Assembly: GCA_023376005.1 (NCBI GenBank)
Contig: CM042151.1
Span: 78,626,944 to 78,690,943 of the forward strand
Source of the DNA: Doryteuthis pealeii
Lineage: Eukaryota > Mollusca > Cephalopoda > Myopsida > Loliginidae
Length of the DNA stretch: 64,000 nt
Reading direction: 5' to 3'
Part shown: piece by piece, positions 31,847 through 42,840 of the stretch
How the letters are laid out: every line of letters begins with the position of its first letter
How positions within the stretch are numbered: the stretch's first letter is position 1
Notes under the pieces: model-generated
Told to the model about the DNA's origin: nothing
Database searches by the model: none
Seen by the model: only the letters and a program-made list of their open reading frames with translations
Translations under genes and position numbers: made by a program

Positions 31847-34184
31847 GCATTAATATTAATTCTTATAATTATTATTACTAGTGGCAAGTATAAATAGTAT
31901 TGTGAGTAGTATATTCATCATTATCATCAAGTTGTACTTACAGCATGGGTTCCCTTGTTTAGCCCTTGTCATCTTTTTCTGTTGATCATCCTCTTAGTAA
32001 TAATTCCAATTAGTATTATTCGTAGTTTAATAGTTTAAGATCATTATTAGATACAAATATTTACAGTTCATGACATCCTTGGATGAAATTCTGGAAAAAA
32101 AATTCTCATGTATGCACTGAATTTTTAGAATTTGTATCTGCTAAATTTAACCAAAATTTAGCATTTGTCCAACTTTTTATCAGTTCATACTGATTAAAAA
32201 TAAGAATTTAAGACAAGTGTTTAAGCATTTTCATGCTGAAATGAATAAAGTTTGTGATGAACTTAAACTTACATTAGGAGGAATAAAAATATTTAAAAAA
32301 AACATTCCAGTAGCTTTTTCTCTGTAACGACATAAAACAGATTAGCTTGAATTATAAATATAAATTTCAGTCATCCTATTTTGAATATTGAGGCATGTGG
32401 TCAAAAAATAAGTTAATTATATAGTTCTTGCGTATAATATGCGACTTAACTTTTGAGCAGAAAAGTTTGAGAAAATTGTGCATCTTATACATAAATAATC
32501 TATTAATAATGGAGATTTGCTTCCGGTTTTTGTCTGTAACAAAAATTGCATCACTGCTTACATCACATTACCCAAAATCGTCATAACATAGAATAGATAC
32601 ACTCAAAATTTGAACAAGTAGCATTAGACAGTCCTCATTGTTTTTAAAAACAAGTTTTAATAAATACATGACTGGTATTATATATCAATATATCGTTTGT
32701 TTTATTTTAATACATATTTAAAGTTTACATTTCAAATTGTTTTATTTTTTAATCCTGTAATGAATTTGATGATTTTTCTTACTTAGGGTACAAACTTGGT
32801 GACATTGAATTATTTACTCCCACCCCTCAGGCAATATGTTTCAAAAATCTATTTTTACATCGCCCGGAGGGTGTTTTTTATTTTGTACTAGTTACAATAA
32901 TATCAAAGCATTCCCTCATTGTAAATTTTTCCAAACTTACATAAACACTGACCAAGCAGATATAATTTTCCTCTCCAGAGAGCAAAAAAATAAGAACTGT
33001 GATTCACCAGAAAATGAAAAATAATATCTAATCAATTTCTTTGTGCTCAGCAAAATTTCACATTGCACAAATGAAGTGCAGTAGATTTTACAACGATTAC
33101 TTGGGTGTCCCAAAATCAAATACTTCTTATAAAACAGCCTGACAATGATGACATTCATGTTCTTATATATGGGCTCGTTTCTTCTTGTGTGAAAACGTTT
33201 CTTCAGTTATCTTCTATGGCAACCTATGCTGATTAAAAACAAGACTGCAACTCTTTGTCAACAATATTTATTTTGGCCATGATAATCTAGCAGTCATCAA
33301 TGCAAAGACAGAGAGGTTATTATGGCAACAGAATTGGCCTGATTAGATACAATAAGTTTGTGATTCTCATGCCTGTCAACTGTCAGCTTTGGGGAAGAAT
33401 AAGCTAAATAGAGCCTGTGTTGTGTGATAGCTTTGCTAGACTCTTTTAGGGTTGACTTCGCTGACTCTTCTCTCTTCAACTATTCACCCCTTCTTTTATA
33501 ATTACCATTAATCAGCTGATTATTTTTTTACATCATATTTTAATTCCAATGTATATTCTTATATTGTATTCATATAAGTAGATAAGAATTTAGGCAAACA
33601 ATCCAACATTCCACTCTAGAATTTTTCTGATGGGATTTCAAAAAACAATTTCTCTGATGGAATTTCAACAAACAATTTAAACTGCATTCCAAATAGATCC
33701 TTTCTTTCAAAATATTTCTTTCCTCTCCACCCATAATTTACTTTTACTAAAACTGATCCTTTTGCAAACCTTAATTATCCAAGGCCCCTAATAACCTAAC
33801 ACATGTATCCAGCAAAGACAATACCATTGAAAAGACAATACCATTGCAGATGAATTATCAGAATTATCAACATTGCCATATAATAATTAAGGGAGAGCAG
33901 ACAAAATACTGTAATGAATAAAAACTAGGGGCCTCATCAAAACTCATATATCCACACCATTTGGTGCACAGATACATTCTATGACTTAACAACAACTGGG
34001 ATGAAACTTATGATGAAAAACAAGTTTTTAATTTTTGAGAGAAACAAAATAAGTAGAATTTACAGCCTAGTGTAATTTTTGATTTATTTTTACACAGATT
34101 TTTTTTCTGTGTATCAATGATTTTAATGTCAGGTCTAAGAAAAAATTTGCAATAATTTTTAAAAAAATAAAACTTACTCAGATT

Positions 34185-34790
34185 AAAAGACAACTCATAA
34201 TACAATTCAATTTTTTTATTGGAGAAAAAATACAGAAAATAACTTCTTTTAAAGAAAAATCATTAGCAATTTTCTCTTTCTGTTTCAGAACATTTTAATG
34301 TGGCAATCTGAGGGCAATTAAAACTCAATTTCAGGAATTGAGATTATAAATAAATAACATAAACATACATAAGTCATTTATAAAAAAAATGTATTTTCTC
34401 CAGCTGCAAAGGTCTGGATATATCTATCTATCAGATATAACTTATTTACAGGTAATATAACAAATAGAGTAATTCAGTTTTCCTTAGCTGAATATTCTTT
34501 TTAAATCTTGTAAATCTAATTTACATTTTCTTAGAAGGTAAAGATGAGAAAAAAATTTAAACCCTGGAAATTCTTAATTCCTAATAAATAATATTCTATA
34601 GCTATAGTTTAATCATAATTATAGAGGTAACAAATTATGCCTATATCTTCAAGTACAAACCATTTTCAACCATTTTACAATAAATAAGGTGAAAAAAATA
34701 TATAATTTTTAAAGAAATCACATAATTGGCAATATATTGAATATGCAAGAAATGAATAGCATATTTCAAGAAGAATATAATTTTCTTATG

Positions 34791-34795
<5 letters not shown>
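34185..34795. repeat. 3' flank of zinc-finger gene A, partly repeated at 44.9 kb
   Basis: No gene. About 34340-34480 ('aataaataacataaacatac', 'atgtattttctcc', 'atcagatataactta', 'aggtaatataacaaatagag') recurs at 44881-45010. Confidence 0.7.

Positions 34796-34825
<30 letters not shown>
34796..34825. repeat. (TA)n microsatellite
   Basis: Lies just downstream of the stop codon of zinc-finger gene A. Confidence 0.9.
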
Positions 34826-34833
<8 letters not shown>

Positions 34834-36126
34834 TCACACTAATTTCTCTATAATATGTTTTTGCATGTGTTTATTTAAATATGTTCTCCGTGAAAATGCT
34901 GACTCACACACCATGCATGGATATGGTTTCTCTCCTGTATGAGTACGCACATGTTTCTTTAAAGTTGCAATCTGTGAAAATGCTGATCCACATATTTCAC
35001 AAGAATGTCGTTTTTCTCCAGTATGTGTTGTCATGTGTTGTTGTAAATGTGTGGTATGTGAAAATGCTGATTCACACACTTTGCATTTATATGGTTTCTC
35101 TCCAGTGTGTGTTCGCATATGATACTTTAAATATCCCTTGGTTGAAAATGCTGATCCACACACCTTGCAAGAATATGGTTTCTCTCCAGAATGTGTCCTC
35201 ATGTGACTTGTTAAAGATGGTTTCTGTGAAAATGCAAATCCACACACCTTGCATACATACGGTTTCTCTCCAGTGTGTGTTCTCATGTGCCTTATCAAAT
35301 GAGATCCCTGAGAAAATGCTGATCCACACACTGTACAGGGATATGGTTTCTCTCCTGTGTGAGTTCGCATGTGTCTTATGAAATATGACCTCTGTGAAAA
35401 TGTTGATGCACACATCTCACATGAGTATGGTTTCTCTCCAGTGTGTGTTCGCATGTGTTTCTTTAAACATGAATTCTGTCCAAATGCTAATCCACATATC
35501 TCACAGGAATAAGGTTTTTCTCCAGTGTGCTTTTGCATGTGTAGTTTTAGATGACCTTTATGATAAAATGTTGCTCCACATACTTCACATTCATAAGGTT
35601 TTTCTCCAGTATGTGTTCGCATGTGACATTTTAAATATGAACTGGTTGTAAATGATGATCCACACACCTCACAAGAATATGGTTTCTCACCAGTGTGTGT
35701 ACGCTTATGGTCCTTTAAAGATGCAGCCTGTGATAATGCTAATCCACATACATCACAAGAATATGGTTTCTCTCCAGTGTGTATTCGCATGTGTCTCTTT
35801 AAAGATGAAGTCTCTGAAAATGCTGTTCACACACCTCGCATTTATATGGTTTCTCTCCAGTGTGTTCGCATATGTCTTTTAAAATATGACTGGGAAAATG
35901 TTAATGAACACAGATCACATGAATATCTTTTCTCTCCAGTATGTATTCGCACATGTTGCTTTAAATTTGCATTATTTGAAAAGGCTGACCCACACACCTC
36001 ACAAGTATATGGTTTCTTTACAGTGTGTATTTGCATGTGTTCTTTTAAACTGGAATCCAATGAAAATGTTGAACTACATATCTTACATGTGTAAGATTTC
36101 TCTCCAGTCTGTGCTTGTAAATACAT
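34834..36126 (-). CDS. C2H2 zinc-finger protein A (frame broken once)
   Basis: Minus-strand array of fifteen C2H2 fingers joined by HTGEKPY linkers; such proteins bind DNA in the nucleus, each finger reading about three bases. The ATG at 36126 opens MYLQAQTGEKSYTCKICSST, with three fingers to about 35860. Finger 3 is one residue short between Cys and His. Finger 4 is disrupted: a 2-base loss in its linker (about 35861) and a 1-base loss after its second Cys (about 35826) put two stops in between. The two losses sum to three, so the original frame resumes at AFSETSSLKRH and runs through eleven intact fingers to KHMQKHIIEKLV and the stop at 34834. No KRAB, BTB or SCAN domain is seen. A degenerate finger lies just upstream of the ATG, as in gene B. 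It may be a pseudogene or a real gene with consensus errors. Confidence 0.85.
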
Positions 36127-36159
36127 TAAATTTTAGACTTTTGAATATGCTAATCTATA

Positions 36160-36300
36160 CACTTTGCACAGATTATGTTACACTTTGGTATGGGATTGCA
36201 TATGTTTTTTTTTCTTTTTTTTTTAGTCTGAAATCTGTGAAATCAAAGATTCACACATTTTACAAGCATATGGCTTCTCTCAGCATGTATTTGTATGTGC
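36160..36300 (-). pseudogene. Decayed upstream fingers of array A
   Basis: A minus frame near 36230-36290 gives EKPYACKMCESLISQISD, a finger with CxxC but no histidines. Nearer the ATG (about 36130-36200) HMQSHTK and NLCKVYRLAYSKV are remnants of another finger. The sequence up to about 36400 resembles that upstream of gene B ('cattcttaattcagctttga'). Confidence 0.65.
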
Positions 36301-36654
36301 AATTAAAACTCTATAGGTATATAGTTTAGCATATTTCTTCTGATGTCAATTCAGTGTCTCATTCTTAATTCAGCTTTGATGATTAATTTGTTTATTTATG
36401 CTGTGACCAAAAGGAGGGTGTATTTCTTCTCTACTGAAAATGATATCTGTGAATGAAAGAAAAGGAAATTATTACCAATTATAAAATTATAACTGTGCTT
36501 CAGTCACCACCAGCCAAAAATGTTGACTTTATATATCACTGTTAGATCATCCACATAGTCTGCCTCAGTAATAGTTTCTACAGGATATTGTTTACTTCTT
36601 TTCTATTTTAGGGTGAAGTTATTTTCTTTCATTTCTCTTCTGTATGGTCTAGAG

Positions 36655-37155
36655 CAGGGATCACCAAACCTTTTTCATGGTGAGCTGAATAATTGAAAAA
36701 ATAACAAGTAGGCCACATTATTATTGTGTTCAATACTTGCTAGCCACAATGAAAGCTCTAAGAAAAAGATGTAAAACAAAATTTATCTTTTTATGTTATA
36801 TTCATGGATGAGTGGCATAAGATGCACAAAAACAAATTTAACCAACATATTTATTTTCAAAATATTATCAAAGAACACAACATTAGTAGAAAGGTTTTGT
36901 GAGATTTGTGAAACTGAAGTTTGCCTTTCAAGATATCATCAATGTTTGGTGTTGCACGCACAAAATTTTGTAACCTACCTACAGTAGTCAAATCCATGAA
37001 GATTTAGTAAGCTTAACATGATATTTAAATTGAAAATGGTATCAGAACGTCTCACGTTCCATATGTTTTAACAAACAATTTCAAGTATCATCGGTGAACC
37101 TGATAAAATGCTTGGCGTGCTGGATCCCGCCTGAGGCCGTAGTTTGGTGACGCTG
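36655..37155. mobile_element. Non-autonomous hAT element, 8-bp target duplication
   Basis: Starts CAGGGATCACCAAAC and ends GTTTGGTGACGCTG. Flanked by GTCTAGAG (36647-36654) and GTCTTGAG (37156-37163), an 8-bp duplication with one mismatch, the length typical of hAT. 'gcctgaggccgtagtttg' near the end resembles hAT termini seen in many animals. No transposase. Confidence 0.85.
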
Positions 37156-37536
37156 GTCTTGAGCAAGCAGCAAGAGGCATTGGCCTTTATGTGAACTCGA
37201 ATGAAACAGAGTTCATGTGTTTTAATCAAGATGATACCATCTTCTCATTAAATGGAAAGCCTCTAAAATTAGTAGACCTGTTCATATACATTGGTAGCAA
37301 TATCTCATCTACTGAAAACGATATCAACATATACGTAGGTAAAGCATGGATAACTATTGACAAGTATCAATCATATGGAAATTTGATCTTGCTGATGAGA
37401 GAAAATGAGAATTCTGCCAAGCTGTAGCCATGTCAGTGCTACTGTACAGCTGCACTAATTGGACTCTAACAAAGTGCTTAGAGAAAAAGGATATATAGGA
37501 GCTACATAAGGATGCTGCATGCTGTCTTGAATAAAT

Positions 37537-38119
37537 GGTAATTTATGAGGAAGTGCGTCCCAGTCTCCTGCCTCAGAAATTGCTACCTGGTGACTATTAA
37601 AATAACGTCCCCAGCTATGTCGGTGTTACTTGAAAGAAAACAACCAGCTTAGGGTGTTAAATGTATTTTAGAGGGGGGGGGCTTCTCTTTTGGGGTGTAA
37701 TTCTTATTAATCGTAATTTGACGTAATTCTTGTTCATTTATAGAAAGTTGTCATAATTCTTGTTCATTAATAGAAATTTGTCGTAATTCTTGTTTATTTA
37801 TCATAATTTGTCGTAAAACTAGTTTAGATATGAAGATGGATATATAGTTTGGAATAGACTGAGATAGATAGATAAACAAAATAATATAGATAGATATGAA
37901 CAAATGGAGATAGATAGATAGATATTTTCTACAAGTAAATGTATTTGTGGGGTGTCGCTTTTTTTGTCGTAATTCTTGTTTATTTAAAGTAAAAACAAGA
38001 CATTAAACAAACATGAATAAAAGAAAATCTGAGACGACATAGCTGGGGATGTTAGTTTAATAGTCACCGGGTAGCAATTTCTGAGGCAGGAGATCGGGAC
38101 GCACTTCCTCATAAATTAC
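37537..38119. mobile_element. Long-TIR MITE, family M1 (copy 1), 9-bp target duplication
   Basis: Inverted repeats of about 90 bp: 'gtaatttatgaggaagtgcg', 'ctgcctcagaaattgctacc' and 'cgtccccagctatgtcg' at the left, mirrored at the right by 'gacatagctggggatg', 'ggtagcaatttctgaggcag' and 'cacttcctcataaattac'. Flanked by TGAATAAAT on both sides (37528-37536 and 38120-38128). The interior has repeats of 'gtaattcttgtttattta' and GATA. Long TIRs plus 9-bp duplications are typical of Mutator-like elements; the assignment is inference. Confidence 0.85.
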
Positions 38120-38676
38120 TGAATAAATCCCAGAGGCAGCACTCCATACAGCCAATTGCTCACTATCACACAAAATATACTAGCAAGATGAACAAGATAT
38201 GATGAAGCACGGACAAATAAGTGACATTTTCATGCGCATATTCTGGATGCTGCTTGGAGGACCTCCCAGGGACAATCACCTATAGGGATGGCTGGAAAGA
38301 GAGTCATGGATATCCATGCTGTCAGTGCAACATGATGATGATGATGATGATGATTATTATTATTTCATAAAGATATTTTTGAATTATTACTGATTCTTAT
38401 ATGGCAGTCGAAAAAATAGTTTTTATCAGCATCTAAAATATAATTACGCAAGTCGAACCTAATACTTGTGAAAGCAACATTACACTATATTTTGGCAGTT
38501 TTAATTTTCCAAGAAAAGACATTGGTTTTAATTCCGAGAGAATGTTTAGCTAAGTTATCAAAAATTATTTTCCCCAGGATTCATCAATTTATTTCAATGG
38601 CATGTCAACCCGTCTAGGATTATTTTATGCCTAGTTTAGGGAAATGTGTTCTTTGTACATTTATATTTACATTTTC

Positions 38677-39005
38677 GGTAAAGAAGAACAATTTCCTCAT
38701 AAATTTCTACCATAAGATAAACTGAACCCTCATTTTATGTCCGTGTTTTTGTAATAAATGTTTTATTTTTCTTGCACCCATTATTTTACAATACTAAATA
38801 TATTTTCTTTATTTGTTAAAGAATAAAGAATCAAGAAAATATATTTTCTTTATTTGTTAAAGAATAAAGAATCAAGAAAATATATGTAGTATTGAAAAAA
38901 ACGGGTGCAAGAAAAATAAAACATTTATTGCAAAAACACGGACATAAAATGATGGTTCAGTTTATTTTATGGTAGGAATTTACGAGGAAATTGTTCTTCT
39001 TTACC
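38677..39005. mobile_element. Foldback element, family F2 (copy 2, complete)
   Basis: Left end GGTAAAGAAGAACAATTTCC and right end GGAAATTGTTCTTCTTTACC pair, and the arms continue for about 120 bp ('cataaatttctacca', 'cattttatgtccgtg', 'ttcttgcaccc'). The centre is a direct repeat of a 41-bp unit ('atattttctttatttgtta' plus 'aagaataaagaatcaag'), itself palindromic. Confidence 0.92.
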
Positions 39006-39084
39006 ACATTTTCTATGTAGTTCTTTCTTAAGAGGTTTTCTTTTTTGTTTAACCCTGTCCTACTGAATACAAAAGATTTTTAAA

Positions 39085-39300
39085 CAAATGTATTTGACCC
39101 ATGAGATCCTAACAGGTTTTCTACTCTGGGTCAGAGTGGACCTGGGAGTAATGGCAATTAATGAGTACTCCACACTCCCTAGATCTCCAGTACTGGAGCC
39201 TCACAATTAGATGCAGTTTAGTGTCATACGAAGGACACCCTGTTTTGAAGAGGTCCTACTCCTCTGTAGGTGTAGTCAGTGTATTCTATGCCCCGCCAAC
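39085..39300 (+). repeat. Family R fragment
   Basis: 'acccatgagatcctaacagg', AGAGTGGACCTGGGAGTAAT, then 'tcctctgtaggtgtagtcag' and 'attctatgccccgcc'. It therefore keeps central parts but lost the piece between them. Confidence 0.65.
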
Positions 39301-39376
39301 ATGGCATATATTTTTCCCAGTAATTTTCAAATTGATATTTTACATTAACTGATGATTTTAAGTAATTGATTAGAGC

Positions 39377-39380
<4 letters not shown>

Positions 39381-39439
<59 letters not shown>
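39381..39439. repeat. (TAA)n microsatellite
   Basis: About twenty uninterrupted TAA units, immediately before a LINE relic. Confidence 0.95.
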
Positions 39440-39440
<1 letters not shown>

Positions 39441-39720
39441 GACCTAGTACTACTGATTAACAAAAAAAAAAAAGAAAAAAAGAAAAAAAAGAGAACTTGT
39501 CAACTGGTAGATTTTTGGGGATAAAAGACTGGAGGAACTGGAAATCAGAGGAAGAATTGAGACCATCCAGACAACAGCATTGCTGAAATCGGCCAGAATA
39601 CTCAGAAGAGTCCTGGAGACCTGAGTAAACGTGTTGCCACTCAGACTCCGGGGAAATACCATCAGCTAAAGTTGATGTGAAAAACTCAAAAGAAGTGAAA
39701 ATAATAATAATAATAATAAA
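39440..39720 (+). pseudogene. LINE reverse transcriptase C-terminal relic (short)
   Basis: After an A-rich block the frames give LLINKKK, RTCQLVDF, then LEELEIRGRIETIQ and LLKSARILRRVLET, the end of a non-LTR polyprotein. Compared with the relic at 48341, the block equivalent to FAIPADHRVKMKES is lost. An (AAT)n tail lies at about 39700-39720. Confidence 0.75.
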
Positions 39721-39884
39721 TGTGTTAGTGGTCAAGTTTCAATAATATGTCAGGAGAGAAGTAAAATCCTGAAAGAGTAGTAGTAATAAGTAATTCTGTT
39801 AGTAAGCAGATTTTAATGATGTCAGCACCAACTAAAAACAAAGGACAGATAACTCTTATATAACGGAAAATAAGACTATTTCGT

Positions 39885-40040
39885 AATTGTATTTATGTAG
39901 TACACAGGTCCCAGCGTCTAATTCCATAAAACAACATCAATTAATTTCAAATTTGACAAATTCCCCGAGTGCAAGAATTTCTTTTGAACGAAAAGCAAGC
40001 AAAATTATTAATGAATATATTAATTTTTTTTTTTTACAAG
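39885..40040 (+). repeat. Dispersed repeat, partner at 53310-53480
   Basis: Shares 'tatttatgtagta.acagg', 'tcaattaattt', 'gaa.gaaaagcaagcaaaat' and a following A-rich or T-rich run. The phrase KASKII(N/K)E is legible in both copies, but no protein family is recognised. Confidence 0.55.
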
Positions 40041-40229
40041 CAGGACCGTATGTTGTGAGTCTTAGAGAAACGCCTTTTTTAAGCGTGGGATACTCCCCCT
40101 TACTATGCAAGTACTCCCGTATTGCGAGTCGGTACAAAAACTGCCTAGGTGACAATATCACATTCCCATTTCGTATCGGTAAACATAGAAATTAAAAGGG
40201 AACTTTATACCTACCTATTTATTTCCTCT

Positions 40230-40510
40230 TTCGACTGATTTTCTTAGCACAGTGCAAATATTGGGGTCGAAGAAGAGACAGTAGGAGAAATTATCACATT
40301 TATTGATATGTAAATAAAGAGAACGTTACTTACTTTTACCCCTAAATTCGGTCTCTGTTATCTTCGTTAAGGCAATAAGACATTTGTGAAAAAGAAAAAA
40401 AAAAAATTATAAGCCAGATATTAGTAGATTTTCTTCCAAAATTATGTCAGTTGAAAACAAAATTACAAACGCTTAGTAGAATGTCAAGGGAGGTAATTAA
40501 TAAAAACAAA
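40230..40510 (+). repeat. Dispersed block, partner at 56985-57240
   Basis: Shared 'aaataaagagaac.ttactt', 'gttatcttc', 'gatattagtagattttcttc' and 'aagggag'. In the partner locus this block and the one at 40865-41150 are in reversed order, so they are separate repeats. Confidence 0.55.
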
Positions 40511-40609
40511 TAAATATAGAGAATGAATAACTAAATAATACACACACACACACATACACGCATATATACATATAACATAGGTATACCCAAAATTGATCTA
40601 AAATGCGTT

Positions 40610-40760
40610 TTTGACAAAATGACAGAAAATAATTTACCAAAAATCAGGGAATTATCGGATTTTAATGAAATTTTCAGTGTTTATTTATCAATGAATGATC
40701 TTTATAATGCATTATTTATTTTATTTCAAAACTTGTTAATTTTTTTCAGGTCACTTAATT
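40610..40760 (+). repeat. Dispersed short repeat around CAAAAATCAGGGAATTATC
   Basis: The unit 'aaaaatcagggaattatcgg', 'attttaatgaaattttcagt' recurs at about 41825, 42700 (minus), 16130 (minus), 54150 and 56640 (minus). An open frame of 67 codons starting at 40619 lies in it and is not a gene. Confidence 0.6.
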
Positions 40761-40864
40761 TTGACCCCCCCTTACTTTGCGGGTGTAAAATATTGGCGTG
40801 GGCCTTGTTTGATACTAATTAGTAGAAATAAAAAGATACAAGACCGAAGTTGTAAATAGAAAAA

Positions 40865-41150
40865 TAAATTTAAGTGGAATATTTTATAAGAAAATAAGTA
40901 CCGAAAATCGGAAAATAAAATGTAAAAAAAATAATAAATGATTAATTTTTTGGAGATTTCTTTTTTACTAATTTCGATAATTATTTAATTATTTAATCTT
41001 ATAAAAGAAAAAATTATACATCGATATTTTTTCTGCTTAAAAAGGGGGAGGCTACATTTTCAATCGAGTTTTTCTTCAAAACGTATACTTTGTTTGACTA
41101 AAATAAGTTTTGCATTAAATAGATATTTATTTCTAGAATCTAAAAATATA
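40865..41150 (+). repeat. Dispersed block, partner at 56238-56510
   Basis: Shared 'agaaaataagtaccgaaaat', 'atttcgataattatttaatt', 'acattttcaatcgagtttt', 'ttagaatctaaaaatata'. Non-coding. Confidence 0.7.
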
Positions 41151-41158
41151 AAATGTCT

Positions 41159-41164
<6 letters not shown>

Positions 41165-41203
<39 letters not shown>

Positions 41204-41212
41204 TATATATAT
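41165..41212. repeat. (TA)n microsatellite
   Basis: TA run with one break. Another TA run, followed by (GA)n, is at 41416-41468. Confidence 0.9.
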
Positions 41213-41414
41213 ACATATGTATATATAGATATGTATATGTATAGCTATGAATTAATGAATAGAATAAAAAATGAATGAAATGAATGGAATAAATGAAAAA
41301 GATCCTTTTCCAAAGGACTTTTCCTAAAAGAAAAAATAATAATAATAAATTTTAAGAGAGGTCCTTAATGGAAAAGCCTTCCTCACATCCACAGGATTTT
41401 CTATTGAAGCACTG

Positions 41415-41469
<55 letters not shown>

Positions 41470-41587
41470 TGAATGAAAATACTAAATAATAATATGAATA
41501 AATAATATAAACATAAATATAGAGATTAAACTAGGTATGCCAACTTTTATGCAGAGGAGGTAATAAAAAAAAAAAAATTTTTTTCAC

Positions 41588-41776
41588 AGTTTTGTGAATG
41601 ATTTTTTTGAGAGAATTGCCTCTGAAGCAAGCCGTCTGGCCCATTACAGCAAACGATCTGCTATTAGTAGCCGTGAAGTCCAGACCGCTGTCCGTCTCCT
41701 TTTGCCCAGAGAATTGGCCAAACATGCCGTCTCTGAGGGAACCAAAGCTGTCACCAAATACACCAGCACAAAGTAA
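41588..41776 (+). pseudogene. Histone H2B, C-terminal half (exon or 5'-truncated copy)
   Basis: The plus frame reads [40 protein letters not shown] and [20 protein letters not shown] then TK and a stop, i.e. the last 62 residues of H2B (alpha-2 helix through the C-terminal helix), the nucleosome core histone that pairs with H2A. There is no stop or frameshift. [10 protein letters not shown] has Arg where nearly all H2Bs have Gly. The N-terminal half is absent; upstream is a poly-A/poly-T block ending 'ttttttcacag', which is a fair splice acceptor, so this could be a second exon. I see no histone 3' stem-loop after the stop, only 'aaattaaattaaatt'. Either a 5'-truncated retrocopy or an intron-containing variant gene whose first exon is elsewhere. 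Confidence 0.8.
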
Positions 41777-42161
41777 ATTAAATTAAATTAAAGGATTTTG
41801 ACATGGAATTGCCCTACAATCTATCCAAAAATCAGAGAATTGACCAATTTCAATGAAATTTTACACACTTTATTCATTAATGACTCAATTTTATAATGAA
41901 TAGCTTATTAAAAGAAAAAAGACTTGGATAAAAAATTTCTTTTATCAATTAAGATTGAAGGGATGGGAATTCAATCTTTGGTTATTTGAATAAATAAATA
42001 TCCAATCCCTGATTTTTACATTTCTATAATGATTTTTTAAAAATAAAAATAAAAAAAACCCTGAAAAAATTTATTCAAAAATTTAAAATTCATTTTCTTA
42101 AAACTCAAAAATGAGTTTTGTAGCATGCAGTTTTTTTTATGCAGTTTTAAAAACAATATTC

Positions 42162-42418
42162 GGACCATATTACTTTTAGGCACCCCTTTTTGATCTCGAT
42201 TCAGAAGGACATGTTTTTCATTTACACCATCAATATCCGGTTGTTTGTTAGGGTTTAGGGTTAGGGGTTAGGGGTTATGGTTAGGGGTTAGTTTTATAAT
42301 TAAAAAGAAAAAACTCTAAAAATTGTCTGTTAACAAACAACCAGATATTGACAGTGTAAATGAAAAACATGTCCTTCTGAATCGAGATCAAAAAAGGGTG
42401 CCTAAAGGTCATATGGTC
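42162..42418. mobile_element. Foldback element, family F1 (copy 2), with telomere-like DNA
   Basis: Ends GGACCATAT and ATATGGTCC. Arms of about 100 bp share 'tttaggcaccc', 'gattcagaaggacatg', 'catttacacc' and 'atatccggttgtttgtta' with the other F1 copies. One side of the apex is about 45 bases of TTAGGG/TTAGGGG-type repeats (42248-42292). An open frame at 42323 lies in the right arm and is not a gene. Confidence 0.88.
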
Positions 42419-42840
42419 CCAAAATTCTCTTATGAATTGATGCTAAAAAAAAGTTTTTCCTCTGATTCAATTGACCTTTTTTATTCACTTAAAAATTTAA
42501 TAGTGAATTTTAAATGTCTAGAAGGTGGCATGTTGTCCACAATATTTTTGTTATGAGTAAAGATTCATTCAATATATCCAAGACAGTATCTTTGAGGATC
42601 TGTGTTACACCTAAAAGTTAACTGTGATACGGGATTCAAAGTTAACTGAGCTGAAAAATGTAAAAGTTTTTAATAAAATAACTTGTGCATTATATCTTTT
42701 ATTTATTAATATATCAACACTGAAAATTTCATTAAATTTGGTAAATTCCCTGATTTTTGGTATTTTTTTTTCTTTCGGCGGGTGATATATGATGGTGGAA
42801 TTTAGGTCCGTTAAGTCCAATTTAACCCTTCTTCCTTTGT

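Larger units (their letters stand above)
29294..34184 (+). repeat. Segmental duplication, copy 2
   Basis: Same unit as 25308-29233, enlarged by the LTR at 30048-30339 and the family R insertion at 30714-31846, and lacking the copy 1 LTR. It ends 'acttactcagatt' at 34184, after which sequence unique to this side begins. No recognisable gene. Confidence 0.9.
36641..38352 (+). pseudogene. LINE reverse transcriptase C-terminal relic, twice interrupted
   Basis: LINE-type coding sequence: LLYGLEQAARGIGLYVNSNE, FMCFNQDDTIFSLNGKPLKL, YIGSNISSTENDINI and a stretch of the VAMSVLLYSCTNWTLTK type lie at about 36635-36656, then 37156-37536, and resume at 38120-38330 (NKSQRQH, then HILDAAWRTSQGQSP). This is the C-terminal region of a non-LTR retrotransposon polyprotein common in invertebrates. 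Several frameshifts and stops are present and the 5' part is missing. It ends in an (ATG)n tail at about 38330-38352. Removing the two insertions rejoins the frame at both points. Confidence 0.85.

Noticed and set aside
31519..31887. Integrase gene on the minus strand of the complete family R element
   Set aside because: Only a short, faint resemblance (KQGPFIIRNL region); no zinc-binding HHCC or DDE core nearby, so not annotated as a gene.
34881..36094. Long plus-strand open frames with repeated [16 protein letters not shown] sequence opposite zinc-finger gene A (and again opposite gene B)
   Set aside because: They are the complement of the repeated finger and linker codons. The periodicity equals the 84-base finger unit and the minus strand shows the real protein family.
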